64,000 nt of DNA from Kocuria coralli (GCF_008831305.1 NZ_ML708612.1:62001-126000); one strand, 5' to 3'. Shown: positions 1 to 10,200, counted from the first letter of the stretch. The notes: generated from the letters alone by a model not told the origin. Numbers and translations: made by a program.

Positions 1-1390
<1,390 letters not shown>

Positions 1391-1396
1391 GCGTCA

Positions 1397-1402
1397 AGCC
1401 TA
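1397..1402 (-). promoter_or_regulatory. -10 box of a leaderless uvrB promoter
   Basis: On the minus strand TAGGCT is followed by the 6-nt spacer TGACGC and then the uvrB ATG. A TANNNT box ends about 6-7 nt before a transcription start, so transcription should begin at the start codon. No convincing -35 box is seen. The site lies between the BCCT stop and uvrB, so uvrB can be transcribed on its own. Confidence 0.5.
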
Positions 1403-1411
1403 CGCCGGGGG

Positions 1412-3142
1412 TCAGACACCCCCGTTGCGCTGCCGGTACGCCTTGACCATCTCGGGCTGGTCGGGATGCTCCAGAGGCGCCGCATTCTCCGGCTCCGAGC
1501 CCTGGATGTGATCGGGCGCGACCACCTCGTCGGTCAAGGCGCCGGTGTCCGCCCGCCGTTCGTACTCCTCGGGCGGCAGGGTCCTTCGCCACTGCCGGCT
1601 GCGGATCACGCCGACCTCCCCGGCGTCCTCCCGCATCGCCCGCAGCAGGGACCACATCATGAAATACCCCAGCACGAAGAACGGCAGTCCGATCAGGATC
1701 GCCACGTTCTCCAGCGCCGTCAGGCCCGTCTGCCCGGTGGCCGTCAGCAGGACGGCCGCCACCACGCCGATGGCCACGACCCAGAACACCCGCTGATGCC
1801 GCGGCGCCGCGTCGTCGTAGCCGCTGGCCATCGAATCCATGACCAGGCCCGCGGAGTCCATCGAGGTGATGAAGAACAGCGTCACGATCAGGATGCCGAC
1901 GGCGGACATGACGGCGGCCCACGGGAAGTGCCCCAGCAGTTCGAACATGGCGCCGGGGATGTCGCCCTGGCCCACCACGGTCTCCACCAGGCCGCCCTCA
2001 CCGTTGAGCTCGACGTCGAAGACGGCCGTCCCGAAGATCCCGAACCATACGACCGAGAACAGGGTCGGGAAGGCCAGGACGCCGATGACGAACTGGCGGA
2101 TGGAACGCCCCCGCGAGATCCGGGCGATGAAGATGCCCACGAACGGCGACCACGTGATCGTCCAGGCCCAGTAGAACACCGTCCAGCCGTCCTGCCAGCC
2201 GGTGTCGGCCAGGGTGTCGTTCCAGAACATCAGGCCGGGAAGGCTGGACAGATAGGCTCCCGCCCACTCGACCATGCCCTTGAGCAGCATGACCGTGGGC
2301 CCCGAGATGAGGATGAAGACCAGCAGTCCCACCGCGATCAGGATGTTCGTGTTGGAGAGCACCTTGATCCCCCGGTTCACCCCGAGCGCCGCCGAGATGG
2401 AGGCGACGATGGTGACGGCGGCGATGATGCCGATCTGGCTGATCGCCGACTCCGAGATCCCGAACAGCCTGGCCAGGCCCGCGTTGATCTGCAGCGTCCC
2501 CAGCCCGATGGACACGGCGACACCCGTCAGGGTGCCCACCAGGGCCAGGATGTCGATGATCTTCCCCGGGGCGCCGTGGATCTTCGCGCCGAGCAGAGGC
2601 TGGAACATGGACGAGACCCGCGGCGGCAGGTTCCGCTTGTACATGAAGTATCCGAAGGCCAGGGCGGGAAGGGTGAAGATCGTCCAGGTGTGCAACCCGA
2701 AATGGTAGAGGGTGATCGACATCGCGTTCGTCGCCGCTTCCCGGCTCTCCGGCTCCACGCCCTCGAACGGGGGCTCGGCGAAATGCGAGACGGGTTCGGC
2801 CACCGCCCAGAACATCAGGATCGTGCCGATACCGGCGGCGAACAGCATGGCGAACCATGCGACATTCGAGTGCTCAGGGCGTTCGTCGTCGCTGCCGAGC
2901 CGCAGCCCGCCGAATCGGCTGAGGGCCACGTAACCCAGGAAGATCAGGAAGACGGAGACACCCAGGATGTAGAACCAGCCCAGGTTGTGCATCACCCACC
3001 CCGCGCCCCCGGCGAAGAAGGCGTCGGCGGCGTCGGTGAAGAACACGGCGGTGACGACGAAGAAGATCACCACCGCGGCGGCTCCGAAGAAGATTGCCGG
3101 ATTCGTGCGGAGTCTCAGGGCATCGTGCAATCTTTTGAGCAT
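1412..3142 (-). CDS. BCCT-family betaine/carnitine/choline transporter
   Basis: A secondary transporter of the BCCT family, which takes up glycine betaine or related trimethylammonium compounds with Na+ or H+, usually for osmoprotection. The 576-residue protein has about 12 hydrophobic segments. It carries the family signature in the middle: WTVFYWAWTITWSPF followed by GIFIARISRGRS. A BetP-like loop (SNTNILIAVG) precedes it. The C-terminal tail of about 60 residues is charged, as in osmosensing BCCT carriers. An upstream TTG at 3190 would lengthen the protein, but the ATG at 3142 has a Shine-Dalgarno (GAGG, 7 nt away) and begins MLKRLHDALR directly before the first membrane segment. A promoter-like TTGCAC-N16-TAAGGT lies about 120 bp upstream. 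Substrate cannot be told from sequence; glycine betaine is the likeliest. Confidence 0.93.
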   Translation of the reverse strand: MLKRLHDALRLRTNPAIFFGAAAVVIFFVVTAVFFTDAADAFFAGGAGWVMHNLGWFYILGVSVFLIFLGYVALSRFGGLRLGSDDERPEHSNVAWFAMLFAAGIGTILMFWAVAEPVSHFAEPPFEGVEPESREAATNAMSITLYHFGLHTWTIFTLPALAFGYFMYKRNLPPRVSSMFQPLLGAKIHGAPGKIIDILALVGTLTGVAVSIGLGTLQINAGLARLFGISESAISQIGIIAAVTIVASISAALGVNRGIKVLSNTNILIAVGLLVFILISGPTVMLLKGMVEWAGAYLSSLPGLMFWNDTLADTGWQDGWTVFYWAWTITWSPFVGIFIARISRGRSIRQFVIGVLAFPTLFSVVWFGIFGTAVFDVELNGEGGLVETVVGQGDIPGAMFELLGHFPWAAVMSAVGILIVTLFFITSMDSAGLVMDSMASGYDDAAPRHQRVFWVVAIGVVAAVLLTATGQTGLTALENVAILIGLPFFVLGYFMMWSLLRAMREDAGEVGVIRSRQWRRTLPPEEYERRADTGALTDEVVAPDHIQGSEPENAAPLEHPDQPEMVKAYRQRNGGV

Positions 3143-3264
3143 GAGGATTCCTCGACCCGCCGGAGTCGTGGCGCCACGGTCATCCGGCAAGCGCTAGGTC
3201 GTGGTGGAGGGTGTTCAGGCGGCATCGCATGACGTCGGTCAACGCGCGCCTCAGCGCCCCTTCA

Positions 3265-3292
3265 ACCTTAAGCAAACTGCCGATGAGTGCAA
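3265..3292 (-). promoter_or_regulatory. Putative sigma-70-type promoter of the BCCT gene
   Basis: On the minus strand TTGCAC (3287-3292) and TAAGGT (3265-3270) are separated by 16 bp. Transcription would start near 3258 and leave a 5' leader of roughly 115 nt before the ATG at 3142. This is the best promoter match in the 224-bp gap between coaE and the transporter. Confidence 0.45.
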
Positions 3293-3366
3293 TTTCCGAC
3301 CCGCAACGCCGCTCTGACGTGCGGCTTCATCTTCGGGCCACCCCGCGGTATCCGCCGAGAGCGCCC

Positions 3367-3978
3367 TTAGAGGCGCGGCTCCCCCACCCGGCGACGCCAC
3401 CACTCGTCCACCGCGTCGACGAGCTCTTCGGTGGTGCCGTCGTTGATCAGAAGATCGTCGGCCGCCACACGACGTTGCGCGTCGGTGGCCTGGGCGTCGA
3501 TGCGGGCGGCGGCCTCCGCCTCCGCCATGCCCCGGCGCTGCACCATCCGCTGGATCCTCAGCTCCCTCGGGGCTTCGACCACGAGCACCAGATCGAAGTC
3601 GCCCGCCTGACCGGTCTCGACGAGCAGGGGGATGTCGTGGACGAACACCACGTCCTCCCCCCGTTCGGCGAGGGTCTTCTGCACCAGGTCCGTGGACTGC
3701 TGCCGGACGAGCGGGTGGATGACGGCATTGAGGCGGGCCCTCGCCGCGTCGTCGTCGAACACGACCGCGCCCAGCGCCTGACGGTCGAGGTCACCGGCCG
3801 CGGTCAGCATCCTGGGGCCGAATTCGGCCACGATGGCCTCCAGGCCGGCCTGGCCGGGGGCCTGCAACTGCCGCACGATCGCGTCGGAGTCGATCAGTAC
3901 CGCGCCGAGGTCCACGAGGCGGGCCGCGACCACCGACTTGCCCGCTGCGATTCCGCCCGTCAGTCCGATACGCATCAT
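3367..3978 (-). CDS. coaE: Dephospho-CoA kinase
   Basis: CoaE catalyses the last step of coenzyme A synthesis, ATP-dependent phosphorylation of the 3'-hydroxyl of dephospho-CoA. The 203-residue protein opens with the P-loop GLTGGIAAGKS and contains the acceptor-site DSD (about residue 31) and the HPLVR segment, all typical of CoaE. Length is normal (about 200). Two ATG codons are adjacent (3978 and 3975). The first lies 6 nt after a -10 box TAGTCT and has no Shine-Dalgarno, so I infer a leaderless transcript starting there. The gene diverges from yigZ, whose own -10 box lies only 49 bp away. Confidence 0.95.
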   Translation of the reverse strand: MMRIGLTGGIAAGKSVVAARLVDLGAVLIDSDAIVRQLQAPGQAGLEAIVAEFGPRMLTAAGDLDRQALGAVVFDDDAARARLNAVIHPLVRQQSTDLVQKTLAERGEDVVFVHDIPLLVETGQAGDFDLVLVVEAPRELRIQRMVQRRGMAEAEAAARIDAQATDAQRRVAADDLLINDGTTEELVDAVDEWWRRRVGEPRL

Positions 3979-3984
3979 GCGCCC

Positions 3985-3990
3985 AGACTA
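3985..3990 (-). promoter_or_regulatory. -10 box of a leaderless coaE promoter
   Basis: TAGTCT on the minus strand, then the 6-nt spacer GGGCGC, then the ATG of coaE. The distance fits a transcription start at the A of the ATG. No good -35 box is present. It lies back to back with the yigZ promoter; the GCTGC-gaa-GCAGC inverted repeat at 4008-4020 lies between the two. Confidence 0.5.
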
Positions 3991-4039
3991 CCCAGCCACG
4001 GGCGCCGGCTGCGAAGCAGCGTCGAGGGCCGGTCGTCCC

Positions 4040-4045
4040 TAGACT
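4040..4045 (+). promoter_or_regulatory. -10 box of a leaderless yigZ promoter
   Basis: TAGACT on the plus strand is followed by the 6-nt spacer CGGCAC and the ATG of yigZ at 4052. No Shine-Dalgarno is present in this stretch, which supports a leaderless start. Confidence 0.5.
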
Positions 4046-4051
4046 CGGCAC

Positions 4052-4744
4052 ATGCCCCAGCGATACACGGTCCTGCAGCCGGATCAGGAGATACGTCACG
4101 AGATCGAGATCAAGAGGTCCCGGTTCCTCGCCGTACTCCGCCGCGTGAATACGGAGGAGGAGGCTGCGGCGATGCTGGCGGGGCTCCGCCGGGAGTTCCA
4201 CGACGCACGGCACCACTGCTCGGCCTGGTTGGTCGGCCCCGATCGCACGGTGCAGAGATCCTCGGACGACGGCGAACCCTCCGGTACCGCCGGGATGCCC
4301 ATGCTCGAGGCCATGAGCCTCCGCCGCACCCGCGTGGACGACTCCGGGCAGGAGGTGAGCGACCTGTCTGATCTCTGCGCCGTCGTCGTGCGCTGGTTCG
4401 GAGGCACCCTGCTGGGTGCGGGCGGCCTGGTGCGCGCCTACTCCGACGCGGTCTCGCAGGCCCTGGGGCAGGCCACTATGCTCCAGCGCGCCCGGGTGCA
4501 GGTCTTCGCTGTGGCTGCGCCCCTGGCAGACGGGGCCCGATGGGAGAACGAGCTGCGCTCGGCGGGGACGGCCGTGCTGGGAACGGACTGGTCGGCCACG
4601 GGTGCGACCTTGCGGATCGCCGCCGCCGACACGCCTGAAGATATTGAGAAGCTCCGCGCGCACCTGGCCGAGCTCACGGCGGGGGCGGCCAGGCCCGAGC
4701 CGATCGCGACCGAATGGGTCGACCTCCCGGCTCCGTTGCGCTGA
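4052..4744 (+). CDS. yigZ: YigZ/IMPACT family protein (UPF0029)
   Basis: A 230-residue member of the IMPACT/YigZ family. The family has an N-terminal UPF0029 domain with a ribosomal-protein-S5-like fold and a C-terminal DUF1949 domain. The conserved signature SSDDGEPSGTAGMPML is present near residue 70, followed by VRWFGGTLLGAGGLVRAYSDAV. The eukaryotic relative IMPACT modulates Gcn2; the bacterial role is not settled, so no reaction is assigned. It is one of few plus-strand genes here and converges on rpsA, with a strong shared hairpin between them. The ATG at 4052 is preceded by a -10 box at 6 nt rather than a ribosome-binding site. Confidence 0.9.
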   Translation: MPQRYTVLQPDQEIRHEIEIKRSRFLAVLRRVNTEEEAAAMLAGLRREFHDARHHCSAWLVGPDRTVQRSSDDGEPSGTAGMPMLEAMSLRRTRVDDSGQEVSDLSDLCAVVVRWFGGTLLGAGGLVRAYSDAVSQALGQATMLQRARVQVFAVAAPLADGARWENELRSAGTAVLGTDWSATGATLRIAAADTPEDIEKLRAHLAELTAGAARPEPIATEWVDLPAPLR

Positions 4745-4782
4745 CAGCCGCCGAGGCCGGTGCAAGGCGGACCCGAAAAGGG

Positions 4783-4815
4783 GAAGACCCCCCGCTCTAC
4801 GAGCGAGGGGTCTTC
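4783..4815. terminator. Bidirectional terminator between yigZ and rpsA
   Basis: The 15-nt arms 4783-4797 and 4801-4815 (GAAGACCCC...CGCTC and GAGCG...GGGGTCTTC) pair with one mismatch around a 3-nt loop. The hairpin sits between the convergent stops at 4744 and 4848 and is preceded on the plus strand by an A-rich tract (gaaaagggg). It can serve both genes. Confidence 0.75.
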
Positions 4816-4847
4816 GAGGTGACCGATCAGAGGATCAGTTACCGGGA

Positions 4848-6308
4848 TCAGTTACCGGTGAGCTTCTCACGCAGGGCGGCCAGGGCCTCGTCGGAGGCCA
4901 GGGTGCCCTCGTCATCGGCGGGTGCCTCCGAGGAGTAGGAAGCCGGAGCGGCGGCAGGAGCCACGCCTGCGCCTGCGACGGCGGCCTCGGCATCCTCGTT
5001 GAGGTGACGGCGCACCTGCTCCTTGTGGGCTTCCCAACGGGTCTGGGCATCCGCGTACTGCTGCTCCCAGGCGGCGCGCTGCTCCTCGAAACCTTCGATC
5101 CACTCGTTGGTCTCGGGGTCGAAGCCCTCGGGGTACTTGTAGTTGCCCTCGTCGTCGTACTCCGCGGCCATGCCGTACTGAGCGGGATCGAACTCGGTGG
5201 AATCCGGGTCCACGCCCTCGTTGGCCTGCTTGAGCGACAGGGAGATGCGGCGGCGGTCCAGGTCGATGTCGATGACCTTGACGAACAGGTCCTCACCGAC
5301 GGAGACGACCTGGTCAGCCAGATCGACGTGACGCTGAGCCAGCTCGGAGATGTGCACCAGGCCCTCGATGCCGTCCTCGACGCGGACGAACGCACCGAAC
5401 GGAACCAGCTTGGTGACCTTGCCCGGCACGACCTGGCCCAGGGCGTGGGTCCGGGCGAAGAGCTGCCACGGATCCTCCTGGGTGGCCTTCAGCGACAGGG
5501 AGACGCGCTCGCGGTCCATGTCGACGTCCAGGACCTCGACCTTGACCTCCTGGCCGACCTCGACGACCTCGCCCGGGTGGTCGATGTGCTTCCAGGACAG
5601 CTCGGAGACGTGCACCAGGCCGTCGACGCCGCCCAGGTCCACGAAGGCACCGAAGTTGACGATCGAGGAGACGTGGCCGGAACGGACCTGGCCCTTCTCC
5701 AGCTTGTTGAGGAAGTCGGAGCGGACCTCGGACTGGGTCTGCTCGAGCCACGCACGGCGGGAGAGCACCACGTTGTTGCGGTTCTTGTCCAGCTCGATGA
5801 TCTTGGCCTCGAGCTTCTGGCCGATGTAGGGGGCCAGGTCGCGCACGCGGCGCATCTCGACCAGCGAGGCGGGGAGGAAGCCGCGCAGCCCGATATCGAT
5901 GATCAGACCACCCTTGACAACCTCGATGACGGTGCCGGTGACGACGCCGTCCTCTTCCTTGACCTTCTCGATGTCGCCCCAGGCGCGCTCGTACTGGGCG
6001 CGCTTCTTGGACAGGATCAGACGGCCTTCTTTGTCCTCCTTGGTGAGGACCAGGGCTTCGACGTCATCGCCCACGGCAACGACCTCGTCGGGGTCGATGT
6101 CGTGCTTGATGGACAGCTCGCGGGACGGGATGACACCTTCGGTCTTGTAGCCGATGTCGAGGAGGACCTCGTCGCGGTCAACCTTGACAACAGTGCCTTC
6201 CACCAGATCGCCGTCGTTGAAGTACTTGATGGTCGCATCGACAGCTGCGAGGAACTCGTCCTCCGAGCCGATGTCGTTGACGGCAACCTGCGGGGTGGTG
6301 GTGGTCAT
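4848..6308 (-). CDS. rpsA: 30S ribosomal protein S1
   Basis: S1 binds mRNA on the 30S subunit and helps initiation on structured or weak leaders. The 486-residue protein contains four S1 RNA-binding repeats, recognisable as EGTVVKVDRDEVLLDIGYK, TGTVIEVVKGGLIIDIGLRG, SGHVSSIVNFGAFVDLGGVD and PGKVTKLVPFGAFVRVEDG. An acidic, Ala-rich tail of about 110 residues follows. Four repeats and a length near 480 match actinobacterial S1. The long upstream extension of the frame to 6431 is rejected, because the ATG at 6308 begins MTTTTPQVAV with a GGAG about 10 nt upstream. The gene has its own terminator at 4783-4815. Confidence 0.96.
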   Translation of the reverse strand: MTTTTPQVAVNDIGSEDEFLAAVDATIKYFNDGDLVEGTVVKVDRDEVLLDIGYKTEGVIPSRELSIKHDIDPDEVVAVGDDVEALVLTKEDKEGRLILSKKRAQYERAWGDIEKVKEEDGVVTGTVIEVVKGGLIIDIGLRGFLPASLVEMRRVRDLAPYIGQKLEAKIIELDKNRNNVVLSRRAWLEQTQSEVRSDFLNKLEKGQVRSGHVSSIVNFGAFVDLGGVDGLVHVSELSWKHIDHPGEVVEVGQEVKVEVLDVDMDRERVSLSLKATQEDPWQLFARTHALGQVVPGKVTKLVPFGAFVRVEDGIEGLVHISELAQRHVDLADQVVSVGEDLFVKVIDIDLDRRRISLSLKQANEGVDPDSTEFDPAQYGMAAEYDDEGNYKYPEGFDPETNEWIEGFEEQRAAWEQQYADAQTRWEAHKEQVRRHLNEDAEAAVAGAGVAPAAAPASYSSEAPADDEGTLASDEALAALREKLTGN

Positions 6309-6503
6309 GTAGTAGGGACTCCGATGGGATTGAAAATGGTCAGTGTGAAGCATCCGTGAGGCACAGCCCCGTGGACGCTTCGACTTCTTTGGACGACGCG
6401 CGCAGAACGCACGCCCGTACATTTTAGACATCGTGGCGGCATGGAATCAACAGCGAGGCCGCAGGTGTCGGGCGGAACGCCTGGGTTCGTGTGCCGGCGG
6501 CCG

Positions 6504-9404
6504 TCAGTGGGCGGCGGCGTTCCAGTCCGGGCCGACCCCCACGTTGACCTCCAGGGGGACGGACAGCTCGATGGCCCCGCCCATCTCGGTCCGCAGGATC
6601 TCGCTGATCGTCTCGACCTCACCGGGGGCCGCCTCGACGACGAGCTCGTCGTGCACCTGCATCAGCACTCGTGAGCGCAGGTTCTGCTCCTTGAGCGCGC
6701 GATCCACCCTGATCATCGCCTTCTTGATGATGTCCGCGGCGGATCCCTGGATGGGGGCGTTGAGGGCCATGCGCTCGGCGGCCTGGCGCAGCTGCCGGTT
6801 GTCGCTGGAGAGATCCGGCAGGTACCGGCGACGTCCGTCGATGGTCGCGGTGTAACCCTTCTCACGGGCCTCGTCCACGACCCCGCGCAGGAAGTCGCGG
6901 ACTCCGCCGAAACGCTTGAAGTAGTCGGACATCATGGTCCGCGCCTCATCCACGGAGATGTTCAGCTGCTGGGACAGCCCGTAGGAGCTCAGGCCGTAGA
7001 CCAGGCCGTAGCTCATGGCCTTGACCTTGGAGCGCATCTCCGGGGTGACCTCCTGCGGCTCCACGCCGAAGACCTTCGAGCCCACGTAGCGGTGCAGGTC
7101 CTCCCCCGCACGGAAGGCCTCGATCAGCCCCTCGTCGTCGGACAGGTGGGCCATGACCCGCATCTCGACCTGGGAGTAGTCGGCGGTGACCAGGGACTCG
7201 AAGGGCCCGTCCGCGTCGGAGCCCACGACGAACGCGGCGCGGATCCGCCGCCCCTCCTCGGTGCGCACCGGGATGTTCTGCAGGTTCGGGTCCGTCGACG
7301 ACAGACGTCCCGTGGCGGCGACGGTCTGCTGATAGTCGGTGTGGATCCGGTCGTCGTCCTTGATGGCGGCACGCAGGCCCTGGACGATCTGCTTGAGCTT
7401 GGTGGTGTCCCGCCACCGGCGCAGGGCGAGCAGGAACTGCGCCCCCGGCGAGTCGAGGTCCACCTTGGTCAGAAGCTCCTCGAGCGCCGCGGCGGAGGTG
7501 GTGTAACCGGTCTTGATCTTCTTGGTCGGCGGCAGCCCGAGGGTATCGAACAGGACCGTCTGGAGCTGTTTCGTGGACCCCAGGTTCACCTCGGGCTCGC
7601 CCTCCTCGCGCGGGACCAGCGCCTGGGCGGCGTCCCACGCCTGGCGGATGGGACCTTCCAGGTTCTCGATCAGGGTGTCGATGCGACCGCGGTCGACCGC
7701 CACGCCCGTGAGTTCCATCTGTCCCAGGACCTTGGCCAGGGGGAGGTCCATCTCGGCCAGCAGCGCGCTCTGCCCGTCGGCTTCGAGCCGGGAGCGCAGG
7801 AAGGACGACAGCTGCAGGGAGGCGATGGCCAGCTCCGCCTCCCGGAGGGCCACGGCGGGGTCGGTGCGGGGTCCTTCGCCCCCGGTGTCCGCGACGTCGA
7901 GGGCCAGCTGGCCGTCTTTACCCACCGATGCGGACTCCTCGAGCTCCGGCACCTCGATGTCCAGATGCTGGGCGAGCAGCGGCTCGAGATCGTAATGCCG
8001 CCGGGCCGGCTCGATCAGGTAGGCCGAGAGCGCGACGTCGTCCACGGCGCCCTGGAAGTCGATCCCGCGCAGGGCCAGGGACTTCCACAGGTCCTTGAGG
8101 CCGACGACCACCTTCGGTGCCGAGGGCTCGCCGAGCCACGCGGTCAGCACCCCGTCCAGGTCGGCATCCGCTCCCACGAGGTCCACGAGGACCGCCGTGG
8201 CAGGGGCCCCCTCCGAACCCTCGCGGGCGAGCAGCAGCTCCGTGACCTCGCGTCCGCCGGGCTGCGGGGCGTCGTCGTCATGGCGGACCGGGCGGACCGC
8301 GGTCTCCTGCCCCTCCCCGGCGTCCAGCCAGGTGCTCAGCTCCTCCGCGGTCAGGACGCCCTGCACCGCTTCGAGGCCGGAGGCGGCGGCCGACGGGCCG
8401 GCGTCCTCCTCCGAGAAGGCGTCGAACACCCGCCCCCGGAGCCCGGATCCGAAGTCCAGTTCGTCGAACAGGGCGTTGACGGCCTCCTGGTCCGGGGTGG
8501 GCAGCACGGCGTCCTCGAGCGCCAGCTCCAGGTCCAGGCCGGTCTCCAGCCTGTTCAGCTTGCGGTTCCTGCGCACCAGCTCCAGGTTCTCCCGGAGGGC
8601 GTCGCCCTTCTTGCCGGTGATCTTCGCGGCGTTAGCCAGCACCGACTCGACATCGCCGTAGGCCTCGATCCACTTCGCCGCGAACCCCGGTCCCACGCCG
8701 GGCACCCCCGGGAGGTTGTCGGCCTGCTCCCCCGTTAGGGCGGCCAGGTCGGGATAGTGGGCCGGCGGCACCTTGTACTTCTCCATGATGGCCGCGGCGT
8801 CCATGAGCTTGAGGTCCGACGGCGTCCGGCCCGGGTAGACCACGGTCACGTGCTCGCCGACCATCTGGAACGCGTCGCGGTCGCCGGAGAAGACCAGGAC
8901 CTCGAAGTCCTCGTCGGCTCCGCGCCTGGCCAGCGTGGCGAGGACGTCGTCGGCCTCGTAGCCCTCCTTGGTCACGACCGGTACGCCCAGGGCCTCCAGA
9001 ATGGCCTGGATGCGGGGCACCTGGCCGTGAAAGGCCTCGGGGGTCTCGTCGCGGCCGCCCTTGTACTCCTCGTACTCCTGCGACCTCAGCGTCGGTCCGT
9101 CCAGGTCGAAGGAGACCACCAGGTGGGTGGGCTTCTGCTCGCGCACCATCTTGGTCATGGTGTTCAGGAATCCGTAGACGGCCTCGGTGTGCTCACCGCT
9201 GTCGGTGACGAAGGCCGGGCCGTTGCCGTACTCCGCGGCACGCGAGAGGGCGAAGAAGGCCCTGAAGGCCAGCGAGTGGCCGTCGACCAGCAGCAGGCGC
9301 CGCTCGGGGCGCGAGACGGGGGCCGGAAGCTCGATCTCCTGGGGGTGATCGGTTTTCGATCCGATGACGACGACGGCTGGCTGGGAGTTGCTCTGATCGC
9401 TCAC
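6504..9404 (-). CDS. polA: DNA polymerase I
   Basis: Pol I fills gaps in repair and removes RNA primers through its 5' nuclease. The 966-residue protein has an N-terminal 5'-3' exonuclease (LLLVDGHSLAFRAFFAL; FSGDRDAFQMV), a degenerate middle domain and a C-terminal polymerase. The polymerase has motif A DYSQVEMRVMAHL, an O-helix RSKVKAMSYGLVYG and motif C QVHDELVVEA. The acidic residues of a 3'-5' proofreading site are not recognisable, as known for mycobacterial Pol I. The O-helix has Tyr where Taq has Phe667; in mycobacterial Pol I this is linked to weak discrimination against dideoxynucleotides. The start is GTG at 9404, 6 nt after a -10 box TAGGAT; AGGA could also act as a Shine-Dalgarno. 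Confidence 0.97.
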   Translation of the reverse strand: MSDQSNSQPAVVVIGSKTDHPQEIELPAPVSRPERRLLLVDGHSLAFRAFFALSRAAEYGNGPAFVTDSGEHTEAVYGFLNTMTKMVREQKPTHLVVSFDLDGPTLRSQEYEEYKGGRDETPEAFHGQVPRIQAILEALGVPVVTKEGYEADDVLATLARRGADEDFEVLVFSGDRDAFQMVGEHVTVVYPGRTPSDLKLMDAAAIMEKYKVPPAHYPDLAALTGEQADNLPGVPGVGPGFAAKWIEAYGDVESVLANAAKITGKKGDALRENLELVRRNRKLNRLETGLDLELALEDAVLPTPDQEAVNALFDELDFGSGLRGRVFDAFSEEDAGPSAAASGLEAVQGVLTAEELSTWLDAGEGQETAVRPVRHDDDAPQPGGREVTELLLAREGSEGAPATAVLVDLVGADADLDGVLTAWLGEPSAPKVVVGLKDLWKSLALRGIDFQGAVDDVALSAYLIEPARRHYDLEPLLAQHLDIEVPELEESASVGKDGQLALDVADTGGEGPRTDPAVALREAELAIASLQLSSFLRSRLEADGQSALLAEMDLPLAKVLGQMELTGVAVDRGRIDTLIENLEGPIRQAWDAAQALVPREEGEPEVNLGSTKQLQTVLFDTLGLPPTKKIKTGYTTSAAALEELLTKVDLDSPGAQFLLALRRWRDTTKLKQIVQGLRAAIKDDDRIHTDYQQTVAATGRLSSTDPNLQNIPVRTEEGRRIRAAFVVGSDADGPFESLVTADYSQVEMRVMAHLSDDEGLIEAFRAGEDLHRYVGSKVFGVEPQEVTPEMRSKVKAMSYGLVYGLSSYGLSQQLNISVDEARTMMSDYFKRFGGVRDFLRGVVDEAREKGYTATIDGRRRYLPDLSSDNRQLRQAAERMALNAPIQGSAADIIKKAMIRVDRALKEQNLRSRVLMQVHDELVVEAAPGEVETISEILRTEMGGAIELSVPLEVNVGVGPDWNAAAH

Positions 9405-9410
9405 GCCCCC

Positions 9411-9446
9411 ATCCTAGGGGTGCCCGCCGACAGGCCGGATCCGGCC
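9411..9446 (-). promoter_or_regulatory. polA promoter: -10 box plus 14-bp palindrome at the -35 position
   Basis: TAGGAT (9411-9416) is followed by GGGGGC and the GTG of polA, so the transcript may be leaderless. Seventeen bases upstream, where a -35 box should be, lies the perfect palindrome GGCCGGATCCGGCC (9433-9446). It could be an operator, or the end of the preceding pdtaR transcript. Confidence 0.4.
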
Positions 9447-9474
9447 CGGGGCGCCAGCGGGCACCCGACCCGGC

Positions 9475-10188
9475 TCAGGACACCTGATTGAGGATGGCCT
9501 CGGCGACCTCGCGCATGGACAGGCGGCGGTCCATGGAGGTCTTCTGGATCCAGCGGAAGGCCTCGGGCTCGGTCAGGCCCATCTTGGTGATCAGCAGGGA
9601 CTTGGCCCTCTCGACCAGCTTGCGGGTCTCGAACTGATCCTTCATCTCGGAGACCTCGTCCTCCAGCGAGACGATCTCCTCGAAGCGCGACAGGGCGATC
9701 TCGATGGCGGGGACCAGGTCGGCCGCCGTGTAGGGCTTGACCACGTAGGCCATCGCGCCGGCCTCACGGGCGCGCTCGATCAGCTCCTTCTGGCTGAACG
9801 CCGTGAGCAGCACCACGGGTGCGATCCGCTCGGAGGCGATCTCCTCGGCCGCGGTGATCCCGTCCAGCACGGGCATCTTGACGTCCATCAGCACCAGGTC
9901 GGGCTCCAGCTCCTTCGCGAGCTCCACGGCGCGCCGGCCGTTGTCGGCCTCGCCCACGACCTCGTAGCCCTCGCCCTCGAGCATCTCGATCACGTCCATG
10001 CGGATCAGGGACTCGTCCTCGGCCACGAGGACCCGGCGGCGTGCGCCGAAGGACTCCGGTGCCCCCACGCCCTTCATGGTCTCGGCCTGGCTGACGTCGA
10101 CCGTCGTTTCGGCGCTGCCGCCTGCGGACTCCTCCGCCGTGGTCGGGACGGGCTGCTGCTGGTCTGATCGACCGGGGGTCTGACTCAC
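9475..10188 (-). CDS. pdtaR: ANTAR-domain response regulator (PdtaR-like antiterminator)
   Basis: A two-component response regulator whose output binds RNA. The 237-residue protein has a disordered N-terminus of about 50 residues, then a receiver domain (VLVAEDESLIRMD; phosphoacceptor Asp102 in LVLMDVKMP; switch/Lys region VVLLTAFSQ and YVVKPYT). The C-terminal ANTAR helices follow (RKLVERAKSLLITKMGLTE...). ANTAR proteins bind paired hexaloop hairpins and prevent transcription termination; in mycobacteria the partner kinase is PdtaS. No kinase gene is next to it here. The frame extends upstream across the tRNA gene, but GTG at 10188 has AGGAG at 8 nt and is chosen. It lies next to polA and tRNA-Leu. 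Confidence 0.9.
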   Translation of the reverse strand: MSQTPGRSDQQQPVPTTAEESAGGSAETTVDVSQAETMKGVGAPESFGARRRVLVAEDESLIRMDVIEMLEGEGYEVVGEADNGRRAVELAKELEPDLVLMDVKMPVLDGITAAEEIASERIAPVVLLTAFSQKELIERAREAGAMAYVVKPYTAADLVPAIEIALSRFEEIVSLEDEVSEMKDQFETRKLVERAKSLLITKMGLTEPEAFRWIQKTSMDRRLSMREVAEAILNQVS

Positions 10189-10200
10189 TGTTGATACTCC

